Shown piece after piece: positions 1 through 6,119 of a DNA stretch of 11,697 nt. Positions within the stretch are counted from its first letter, which is position 1. Each line of letters starts with the position of its first letter. The stretch lies in assembly GCA_013153575.1 (NCBI GenBank), contig JAADEE010000110.1:1-11697 (forward strand), written 5' to 3'. The position numbers and the translations under genes were made by a program. The notes under the pieces were generated by a model. The model was not told where the DNA came from and searched no databases. It saw nothing but the letters and a program-made list of their open reading frames with translations. Source of the DNA: Chlorobiota bacterium (lineage in GTDB: Bacteria > Bacteroidota > Bacteroidia > Bacteroidales > JAADGE01).

Positions 1-2
1 TT

Positions 3-209
3 TATAAAAGGAATTAAAAGCATAACAACAAACAAACTTGCAAGAATAATTGATGATGTTGTTGCTCCCATTTTAAAGGTTATAAATGCAAGCCCCATTA
101 ACAATAATGAAAAGAATAAACTAATTTGATTTGAAAGAGTAATTGACCTTTTTTCAAAATCAAGCATATCTTCCTTTACTCCGAAATTAAAAATATTGTT
201 TTTACTCAT
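3..209 (-). CDS. N-terminal fragment of a membrane sensor protein (partial)
   Basis: Reading from an ATG at 209 leftwards gives 69 codons without a stop before the window edge, so the gene continues outside. The visible part has a soluble start containing IFNFGVKEDMLDFEKRS, then NQISLFF leading into a first hydrophobic segment (about residues 31-46), a short GATTSS turn, and a second hydrophobic segment (about 53-69). An N-terminus of the form 'IFN-G-...-FEKR' before a multi-helix membrane domain is familiar from Bacteroidota histidine kinases and nucleotide cyclases; this is inference, since no catalytic domain is visible. An in-frame TAA at 239-237 upstream and the lack of an earlier ATG support the start. 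It lies 40 bases after the stop of the M14 peptidase on the same strand, so the two may be co-transcribed; I see no promoter motif between them. Confidence 0.6.
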   Translation of the reverse strand, partial: MSKNNIFNFGVKEDMLDFEKRSITLSNQISLFFSLLLMGLAFITFKMGATTSSIILASLFVVMLLIPFI

Positions 210-249
210 AATAGTTTTTGTTTTAGTTGTTTTATTTTACAATATATTT

Positions 250-1479
250 TCAAAAATCATTATTAAAATATATCGGTAATATTTTTTTATAGACATCTTC
301 TGTTTTTTTCATAATTTTAATTCTCCACTCTTCCGATGATGGATAATACATTTCTAAAATGTCATTTTTTACTTTTATTCTATCTCTTTCTTTTTTATAG
401 CCATAATGATAACCTTCATTTTCAAGTATCATAATATGAATTGATTTTAAAGAGCCTGATGTTTTTTGAGTATTCAATGTTCCGTACTCAAAAGCCATAG
501 GTATGAATGTCTTGTTCTTATTAATTTGCCAAATAAATCCAACAAAGTCTCCTGTAACAGTATAAAAACCATCACTGTCCCCCCAATCTATACGTTCTTC
601 TTTAAAAATTGTTTCAATTTTTTTTTGTGTTACCGAATCAACAGGGTTTGGGAAAAAATGAAGTTTCCCTCTTTCTCCATAACCTGTATGCAAATCAATT
701 TCAAAAACAGTTTTATAGGGTTCGCAAACAGATGTTAAAATAGGTATTAATGAAGCTGTTTGTGGTTCAAGCTTATTGCCACCATAATAAAGTCCGTCAG
801 GATATTGATACTGCCCTTGTAAAATTGCTTGTCGTAAAACAGGCATAGATGCTTTTAATATTTTCATAATTGCTTTTGGTGCAAAAAATATATTTCCCAA
901 GCTTCTTGTATTTACTTTTTTTGTAGGATTTATAAAATCATTAACTTTAGGATAGCCTTCATTTACAATATTATACAATGTGTCAACAATTGATGAATTT
1001 CTATTTATGTCAACATTATTTTCCGAAAAACGTCTATCATATTTATACCCATAAGGATTAACGGAATGTATAAGTAAAACACCTGTTTCTTCTAGAAGAC
1101 TGTCACAAATAAATCTATCAATAAACATTTGTTGTATTGCACTTCCAACATGTCCCTCAATTCCATGAACTCCTGAACTTAATATAAACAACTTATTTTT
1201 TTCTTTTAAACTTGGCAAGTAAAGTATATCTACAAATAAATTATTATCAGTTTTACTTGGAACTTTTATTTGAAACATTTTACTTGCAGGATATTTCTTT
1301 TTAAGTATTTGTGAAGTTTCAATAAATTTTATTCTTGCAGAATCATAGCTGTTTGAATAATATTTTAAGTAATTTTGTTTTTTATTATCATTATTTTTTT
1401 GTGCATAAACATTTGCAACCGACAATAAAATAATTGTAAGTGAATAAATAAACTGTTTTATTATTTGATTTTTTTCCAT
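250..1479 (-). CDS. Secreted M14-type zinc carboxypeptidase, DUF2817-like
   Basis: This is probably an exported metallopeptidase of the M14 (carboxypeptidase A-like) fold, closest to DUF2817 proteins; the substrate is unknown. With the ATG at 1479 the protein has 409 residues. Residues 1-26 form a signal peptide (MEKNQ, hydrophobic core, VYAQ cleavage site). The expected M14 residues are present: HGIEG with zinc ligands H105 and E108, DINRN at 157-161 (Asn-Arg substrate-carboxylate pair), DLHTG with the third zinc ligand H264, and FEYGT with the likely general base E331. A GTG at 1494 would add five residues, but it falls inside the promoter spacer, so I prefer the ATG. The following minus-strand gene starts 40 bases downstream. 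Fold and zinc site are well supported; whether it trims peptides or another amide is not known. Confidence 0.85.
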   Translation of the reverse strand: MEKNQIIKQFIYSLTIILLSVANVYAQKNNDNKKQNYLKYYSNSYDSARIKFIETSQILKKKYPASKMFQIKVPSKTDNNLFVDILYLPSLKEKNKLFILSSGVHGIEGHVGSAIQQMFIDRFICDSLLEETGVLLIHSVNPYGYKYDRRFSENNVDINRNSSIVDTLYNIVNEGYPKVNDFINPTKKVNTRSLGNIFFAPKAIMKILKASMPVLRQAILQGQYQYPDGLYYGGNKLEPQTASLIPILTSVCEPYKTVFEIDLHTGYGERGKLHFFPNPVDSVTQKKIETIFKEERIDWGDSDGFYTVTGDFVGFIWQINKNKTFIPMAFEYGTLNTQKTSGSLKSIHIMILENEGYHYGYKKERDRIKVKNDILEMYYPSSEEWRIKIMKKTEDVYKKILPIYFNNDF

Positions 1480-1483
1480 GTAC

Positions 1484-1515
1484 CAAATGTACACAAAAAG
1501 AAATCAGTTACAAAA
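1484..1515 (-). promoter_or_regulatory. Promoter of the M14 peptidase gene, probably leaderless
   Basis: On the minus strand TTTTG (1515-1511), a 19-base spacer and TACATTTG (1491-1484) match the Bacteroidota consensus TTTG-N19-21-TAnnTTTG. The -7 element ends five bases before the ATG at 1479, so transcription should begin at or within a few bases of the start codon. TGTAC-N5-GTACA (1479-1493) forms an inverted repeat over the -7 element and could be an operator; this is speculative. Confidence 0.7.
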
Positions 1516-1562
1516 CATAAATTAAATTATTTTTAAAACATTTTTACAGTTTGCAAATTTGA

Positions 1563-1570
1563 TATCTTTG
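1563..1570 (+). promoter_or_regulatory. Promoter -7 element upstream of rsmI
   Basis: TATCTTTG matches the Bacteroidota -7 element TAnnTTTG and lies 26 bases before the rsmI ATG. I see no TTG at the usual 17-23 base spacing upstream; the nearest TTTG (1550-1553) is only 9 bases away. AAAAAGG just before the start codon is at best a weak ribosome binding site. Confidence 0.5.
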
Positions 1571-1596
1571 TAAGCTACAACTTATTACAAAAAGGT

Positions 1597-2268
1597 ATGT
1601 CAAAACTAATAATAGTACCAACGCCCATAGGAAATTTAAAAGACATTACATTAAGAGCTATTGATGTTTTAAAAGAAGTAGATTTAATTCTTGCAGAAGA
1701 TACTAGAAAAACTTCAATTTTATTAAAACATTTTGAAATTAAAAACAATTTAAAACCTTATCATAAATTTAATGAACATAAGCAACTTGCATCAATTATT
1801 TCAAAGCTAAAATCGGGAACTAAAATAGCTTTGGTTTCAGATGCAGGAACTCCTGCAATTTCAGACCCCGGTTTTTTGCTTGTTCGTGAATGTGTAAATA
1901 ATGAAATTGAAGTTGAAACTTTACCCGGAGCAACTGCTTTTGTTCCGGCAATTGTAAATTCTGGATTTCCTTGCGAAAAATTTTGCTTTGAAGGTTTCTT
2001 ACCTCAAAAAAAAGGAAGGCAAAAACGCCTTAAAGAACTTTCTGAAGAAAAAAGAACAATTGTTTTATATGAATCGCCCCACAGATTAATAAAAGCATTA
2101 AAACAAATTGCCGAATACTTTGGTGAAGAAAGACAAGTTTCAGTTTCAAGAGAATTAACAAAAATGCATGAAGAAAATAAAAGAGGAACTGCAAAAGAGT
2201 TAATTTCTTATTTTGAAAAAGCAACAATAAAAGGAGAAATTGTAATTGTAATAAAAGGAATTGACTAA
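1597..2268 (+). CDS. rsmI: 16S rRNA (cytidine-1402-2'-O)-methyltransferase RsmI
   Basis: RsmI uses S-adenosylmethionine to methylate the 2'-O of C1402 in 16S rRNA, in the ribosomal P-site region, supporting decoding fidelity. The tetrapyrrole-methylase-like fold is clear from its motifs in order: VPTPIGNL (residues 7-14), AEDTR (33-37), SDAGTPAISDPG (81-92), LPGATA (109-114), FEGFLP (131-136), YESPHR (158-163) and SRELTK (184-189). At 223 residues it stops right after the catalytic domain (GEIVIVIKG) and lacks the C-terminal extension of the roughly 286-residue E. coli protein; short forms like this are usual in Bacteroidota. It is divergent from the M14 peptidase, and the next plus-strand gene begins 38 bases after its stop. 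The start ATG follows directly on a plausible leader, and the MSKLIIVPTP N-terminus fits the family. Confidence 0.97.
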   Translation: MSKLIIVPTPIGNLKDITLRAIDVLKEVDLILAEDTRKTSILLKHFEIKNNLKPYHKFNEHKQLASIISKLKSGTKIALVSDAGTPAISDPGFLLVRECVNNEIEVETLPGATAFVPAIVNSGFPCEKFCFEGFLPQKKGRQKRLKELSEEKRTIVLYESPHRLIKALKQIAEYFGEERQVSVSRELTKMHEENKRGTAKELISYFEKATIKGEIVIVIKGID

Positions 2269-2275
2269 TATTAAT

Positions 2276-2283
2276 TATATTTG
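2276..2283 (+). promoter_or_regulatory. Promoter -7 element upstream of the HAMP-GAF-PAS gene
   Basis: TATATTTG fits TAnnTTTG and starts eight bases after the rsmI stop codon, 23 bases before the ATG at 2307. No TTG is found at the normal spacing (nearest at 2261-2263, 12 bases away), so this may be a weak promoter that supplements read-through from rsmI. Confidence 0.4.
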
Positions 2284-2306
2284 CTACAATATTTAAAATA
2301 TAGCTA

Positions 2307-3815
2307 ATGAAACTTAATTTAAAGATAATTATTTCTGTATTATTAATTGCAAGTATATTTTTAATTGCAATATTAGCATTAATTCCTGTAGATAATATTA
2401 TAAATTATGCAGAAAACAATATTCTGAAAGTAAGTATAATAATTGCTATTATTGTTTTATTTATAATTCTTTTAATTTTTATTGCAATAAATAGCATTTA
2501 CAGACCTATTAATAAAATTAAAAATACTATTTCTGATATTAATTCAGGAATAAAAAACAAAAATATTGATTTACCAACAACAAGAAATGATGAAATTGGT
2601 GAAATTTACAAAGAATTAAATAATTGTAAAGAATCTTTAATTTTAACTTCAAAATACGCTTCAAAACTAAAAAAGAATAAACTTGATGATGAAGATGATG
2701 AAACAATAAAAAATAACATAATTGGAAAAGAACTAATTGAAATTAAAGAAAACTCAATAACAATACAAAAAGAAAACGAATACAGAGCCGAAGAAAATAA
2801 AAAAACTCAATGGTACCAAGAAGGTATTGCAAATTTTTCGGCATTATTACAACAAGATTTTAATGACATAAACAGTCTTTCAGAAGCATCAATAAAAATG
2901 CTTGTAAAATACCTTAATGTTGAACAAGCTGGTATATTTATTTTACAAGAAAAAAACAATAAAAAACTTTTAGTTTTAGAAGCAACTTATGCTTTTGATA
3001 AAAAAAAGCAATTAAACTCAGAATTTGAAATTGGAGAAAGCCTCGTAGGAAAATGTGCAAAAGAACGAAAATTAATTAAAATTGATGACCTTCCGGAAGG
3101 TTACACTTTTATTGGTTCAGGACTTGGTGAAGATACACCAAAAACATTATTGCTTGTACCTCTTATTTTTGAAAAAACTTTATTTGGAGTTATTGAAATT
3201 GCATCATTACATAAAATACCAGAATACAAGATTAACTTTATTTTAGAAGTTGGTAAAAGAATTGCTGCAAATATTGCAAATATTCAAAGAAAATATGCAT
3301 CACAAAAATTAACAGAACAGCTAAAAAAACAAGCCGATGAATTAAAAGAAAAAGAAAAAGAAGCATTAAGCACAATTGAAGAACTAAAAAAAGCACAAGA
3401 CGAAATTGCAAAACAAGCCAAAGAAAATCTTGAAATTATGAATGCTTTGGTTTCTGTTGTATCTGTTGTGTTTTATGATTTAGATGGTAGAATAATTGAC
3501 ATCAACCAAAAAAACCAAGCTCTTTTCAACATAAAAAAAGAAGACTATATTGGCAAAACACATTTTGATTTTTTACCGGAAGCAAAAGAAAATCCGGAAT
3601 GGTTTATTCAATTCTGGGAAGATATTAGAAACGGCAAAACCAGAACAAAAGAATATTTTATAAAACAAGGAGATAAAGAAATGTGGCTACATGAAACATT
3701 TACTGCAATTCTTAATGAAAAAGGAGAACCTGAAAAAGTTATTAATATTGGTGTTGACATTACAAAACAAAAGCAATTAGAGTTAGAATTAATCAAACTA
3801 AAACAAAACAATTAA
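2307..3815 (+). CDS. Membrane HAMP-GAF-PAS signalling protein without output domain
   Basis: A 502-residue putative sensor. Two membrane helices lie at about residues 6-26 and 41-62, separated by only about 14 residues, so there is almost no periplasmic sensing domain. A HAMP linker follows (about 62-115, with RPINKIKNTI and NDEIGEI), then a charged helical stretch, a GAF domain (about 185-328), a Lys/Glu-rich coiled coil (about 328-376) and a PAS domain (about 377-490, with DLDGRIIDIN and ending GVDITKQK). The protein stops twelve residues after the PAS core. There is no H-box, ATPase, GGDEF, phosphatase or methyl-accepting domain, and none continues downstream in any frame, so this is not an obvious frameshift. 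Its role, perhaps as a partner or ligand-sensing subunit of another kinase, is inferred. The gene follows rsmI but is probably functionally unrelated to it. Confidence 0.85.
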   Translation: MKLNLKIIISVLLIASIFLIAILALIPVDNIINYAENNILKVSIIIAIIVLFIILLIFIAINSIYRPINKIKNTISDINSGIKNKNIDLPTTRNDEIGEIYKELNNCKESLILTSKYASKLKKNKLDDEDDETIKNNIIGKELIEIKENSITIQKENEYRAEENKKTQWYQEGIANFSALLQQDFNDINSLSEASIKMLVKYLNVEQAGIFILQEKNNKKLLVLEATYAFDKKKQLNSEFEIGESLVGKCAKERKLIKIDDLPEGYTFIGSGLGEDTPKTLLLVPLIFEKTLFGVIEIASLHKIPEYKINFILEVGKRIAANIANIQRKYASQKLTEQLKKQADELKEKEKEALSTIEELKKAQDEIAKQAKENLEIMNALVSVVSVVFYDLDGRIIDINQKNQALFNIKKEDYIGKTHFDFLPEAKENPEWFIQFWEDIRNGKTRTKEYFIKQGDKEMWLHETFTAILNEKGEPEKVINIGVDITKQKQLELELIKLKQNN

Positions 3816-3820
3816 CCCTG

Positions 3821-3834
3821 TTATTCATGAATAA
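3821..3834. repeat. Perfect 14-base palindrome after the HAMP-GAF-PAS gene
   Basis: TTATTCATGAATAA is its own reverse complement and begins five bases after the stop codon at 3813-3815. It could be a protein-binding site or a short hairpin at the 3' end of the transcript. In such AT-rich DNA it may also be chance. Confidence 0.35.
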
Positions 3835-3918
3835 TTGTAACCTAATTTACTTATTAAATTTATGCTACAAAAATTACAAAAAAAAGACATCTAAACTTTT
3901 ACCATTCAACTTTCTACT

Positions 3919-3956
3919 TTTAACTCAAAAATAATAATAATTTTTTTCGAGTTAAA
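3919..3956. terminator. Hairpin between the HAMP-GAF-PAS gene and the thioredoxin-like gene
   Basis: TTTAACTC (3919-3926) pairs perfectly with GAGTTAAA (3949-3956). Inside it, AAAAA (3927-3931) can pair with TTTTT (3943-3947) past a single bulged C at 3948, leaving an 11-base loop. The sequence that follows is T-rich but not a clean T-tract. It is best read as a possible terminator for the upstream gene or a leader structure of the downstream gene. The rest of 3816-4001 holds no gene that I can support. Confidence 0.45.
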
Positions 3957-4001
3957 TAATATTTGTTCTTTTTGCGTTTTAAACTACAAAGTTTATAAAA
4001 A

Positions 4002-5408
4002 ATGAAAAAAAACATAACTATAATTTTAATTTTGTTAAGTCAACTAACATTTTCGCAACAATATACAATTTCAGGAAACGCTGCAACATACACAGGTGAT
4101 ACCTTACGAATGTATAAATATTCCGATAATATCACTAAAACAAAAAAATATATTTCAAAAAGTTATGTTGATGAAAAAGGTAATTTTTCATTTTTAATTT
4201 CTGAAAAAGATACAATTCCTGCATACATAGATTTAGATGTATTTGTAGGAAAAATAATTTTAGAACCAAACAAAAATCTTGAAATAGTTTTACCAAAAAA
4301 GACTGTAAGAAATGAAAGAGACAGGATGAACCCATATTTTAAACCTTATGTATTTTATGTAAGAGTTTTAAATAACGAAAACAATATAACAGCAGCAATT
4401 AAACATTTCAATAAATTATTTAATGCATCATTAGAAAACACAATAAAACCTAACAGACAAATTAATTCAGGAAAAATTGAAACCGAAATTGCTAAAATTG
4501 AAGACAGTACATCAAATTATTCAAATCAATACTTTAAGAATTATAAAAAATACAAATATTTATATTACAGATATTTATCGTTTTATAAAAACAAAAAAGC
4601 AATAATTAGGAAAAACTTTTCACAAAACTTTTCATTTATTAACAATCCTGCTTATAGCGAAATGCTTGAAGATGTTTTCGGAAACTTTATTTTTGAAACA
4701 CAAGGAAATACTTTGTACAAATACTTATCTTCCGATTATGGTTGGAATGCATACATGAATTTCCTCTCGAAAGATGAAACATATAGCAATAAAGAGTTTA
4801 GAGAATATTTTTTCTTATTAAATTTATATAAACTTTTTTATAAGAATAATACATATCAAAAATCAATACTAAAACTATTGCATTCTGCTAACAACTCAAA
4901 TATAAGTCCTTATACAAAATTAATTGTAAATAATTTTTTAAATAAAGCAGGAAGGTTAATTGTTGGAAATCCCGTTTCAGACTTCCTTTTACCCGACGAA
5001 AATGGCTTTGAAACTTCTTTAAGTAGCTTTAAAGGTAAATTTGTTTACCTATCATTTTACAAGAAAGGCAATTATGCTTGCCAAAAAGATATTGACTTGT
5101 TAAATAGGCTAAATAAAAAGAAAATTGAACTTTTAGACATTGTTACAATTTACGTTGATGCTAATGATAATTACCTTAAAGAAATAAAAGAAAAAAATGA
5201 TTACGATTGGACTTTCTTAAAATGTGAAGATAACGACAAATTACTAAAAGATTATAACATTGTTGCATACCCAACTTATTTTTTGATAAACCCCGAAGGA
5301 ACATTACTATTACTTCCTACACCATCGCCTGCCGAAAACTTTGAAGGAGCATATTTTAAAATTTTCCAAGAATGGAAAAGGGAACAAATTAGAAAAAACG
5401 GGTATTAA
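4002..5408 (+). CDS. Exported TlpA-like thioredoxin-fold protein with degenerate NxxC site
   Basis: A 468-residue exported protein. Residues 1-19 form a signal peptide ending TFSQ. The region up to about 100 resembles the N-terminal beta-rich DUF4369-type domain that precedes thioredoxin domains in Bacteroidota (GDTLRMYKY, then DEKGNFSF). A Lys/Tyr/Asn-rich, mainly helical middle follows (about 110-315). A TlpA/AhpC-like thioredoxin domain covers about 320-460: VGNPVSDFLLPDENG, SSFKGKFVYLSFY, then the active-site position, and later AYPTYFLINPEG with the conserved cis-proline P424. Where redox-active members have WCxxC, this one reads N357-Y-A-C360, so the attacking cysteine is missing; the only other mature cysteine is C408. 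A normal disulfide exchange cycle is therefore doubtful; a structural, binding or single-cysteine role is possible. The NUDIX gene begins 21 bases downstream, so the two are probably co-transcribed. Confidence 0.85.
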   Translation: MKKNITIILILLSQLTFSQQYTISGNAATYTGDTLRMYKYSDNITKTKKYISKSYVDEKGNFSFLISEKDTIPAYIDLDVFVGKIILEPNKNLEIVLPKKTVRNERDRMNPYFKPYVFYVRVLNNENNITAAIKHFNKLFNASLENTIKPNRQINSGKIETEIAKIEDSTSNYSNQYFKNYKKYKYLYYRYLSFYKNKKAIIRKNFSQNFSFINNPAYSEMLEDVFGNFIFETQGNTLYKYLSSDYGWNAYMNFLSKDETYSNKEFREYFFLLNLYKLFYKNNTYQKSILKLLHSANNSNISPYTKLIVNNFLNKAGRLIVGNPVSDFLLPDENGFETSLSSFKGKFVYLSFYKKGNYACQKDIDLLNRLNKKKIELLDIVTIYVDANDNYLKEIKEKNDYDWTFLKCEDNDKLLKDYNIVAYPTYFLINPEGTLLLLPTPSPAENFEGAYFKIFQEWKREQIRKNGY

Positions 5409-5429
5409 GATTAAACCTTTTAATAAAAA

Positions 5430-6059
5430 ATGAATTTCATTACAATTTACTATAACAGCAGAAAAATAATACTTTGGGAAAAAACCGAAGAATTAGAAAT
5501 AAAGGTTGATAATCTTGAAATTGATGAACCTTTCTTGCATAAATGCACAGATAGAATGAATAACATCTTAAATGTTTTTTTTAAGAACGAAAACATGCAA
5601 GAAATAAGCTTTGAACATTACGACCTTAATAAATTATTAAACGACTTTAAAACATATTTTAAATATATTGAAGCCGCCGGAGGAGTTGTTAAAAACGACA
5701 AAAATGAACTTTTGGTAATTCACAGATTTGGCATACCGGATTTACCCAAAGGTAAAATTGAAAAAGAAGAAACACCTGAAATTGCAGCAATAAGAGAAGT
5801 TGAAGAAGAATGTGGAATTTCAAATTTAAAAATTGAAAAAGAATTAAAACCCTCATACCACATTTATGATTATAACAATAAAAAAGTTTTAAAGAAAACA
5901 TTTTGGTTTAAAATGCAATATAGTGGCAACGAACCACTTATTCCTCAAATAGAAGAAGATATTACAAAAGTTGAATGGTGTAATGCTGAAAAAATAAAAA
6001 GCTACTCTAAACAAACATATAAAAATTTAAAGATATATTTTACAAATAACTTTTCGTAA
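5430..6059 (+). CDS. NUDIX hydrolase with a unique N-terminal domain
   Basis: A 209-residue protein expected to hydrolyse a nucleoside diphosphate linked to another moiety. The Nudix box GX5EX7REUXEEXGU is fully matched at residues 108-130 (G108, E114, R122-E123, E125-E126, G129, I130), giving the Mg2+-binding glutamates. The preceding LPKGKIEKEE is typical of the Ap4A/diphosphoinositol-like and ADP-sugar branches, and EAAGGVV (81-87) is the usual first strand. The first roughly 78 residues match no domain I recognise; they contain short strands (ITIYYNSRKIILW) and an acidic stretch. The substrate cannot be read from sequence. Its short gap to the thioredoxin-like gene suggests one transcript, ended by the hairpin at 6062-6103. 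Confidence 0.9.
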   Translation: MNFITIYYNSRKIILWEKTEELEIKVDNLEIDEPFLHKCTDRMNNILNVFFKNENMQEISFEHYDLNKLLNDFKTYFKYIEAAGGVVKNDKNELLVIHRFGIPDLPKGKIEKEETPEIAAIREVEEECGISNLKIEKELKPSYHIYDYNNKKVLKKTFWFKMQYSGNEPLIPQIEEDITKVEWCNAEKIKSYSKQTYKNLKIYFTNNFS

Positions 6060-6061
6060 AA

Positions 6062-6103
6062 CATATAAAAAGCCGATTCTTTATTAAAATCGGCTTTTAT
6101 ATG
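6062..6103. terminator. Bidirectional Rho-independent terminator
   Basis: GCCGATT (6072-6078) and AATCGGC (6088-6094) form a perfect stem, with a 9-base loop. Flanking A- and T-runs extend the pairing out to CATAT/ATATG with one extra A on the left arm. The A-run before and T-run after make it usable from both strands. It lies between the convergent NUDIX gene (stop at 6059) and Na/Pi cotransporter gene (stop at 6120), as expected for a shared terminator. Confidence 0.9.
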
Positions 6104-6119
6104 CTTATTAAGTTACAAC

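Noticed and set aside
466..738. Plus-strand open frame of 90 codons inside the M14 peptidase gene
   Set aside because: It is antisense to a well-supported gene, has no recognisable domain and no promoter or leader; a shadow frame.
1480..1494. GTG at 1494 as the start of the M14 peptidase
   Set aside because: It lies inside the promoter spacer, so it would be upstream of the predicted transcript; the five extra residues (MYIWY) do not improve the signal peptide.
2307..3815. Histidine kinase or methyl-accepting chemotaxis protein
   Set aside because: HAMP suggested it, but no H-box, ATP-binding N/G boxes or methyl-accepting hairpin are present; the protein ends after PAS.
3827..3934. Small open frame of 35 codons after the HAMP-GAF-PAS gene
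   Set aside because: Composition is low-complexity, it starts in the middle of a palindrome and ends inside the hairpin, and it shows no domain or membrane pattern; likely non-coding.
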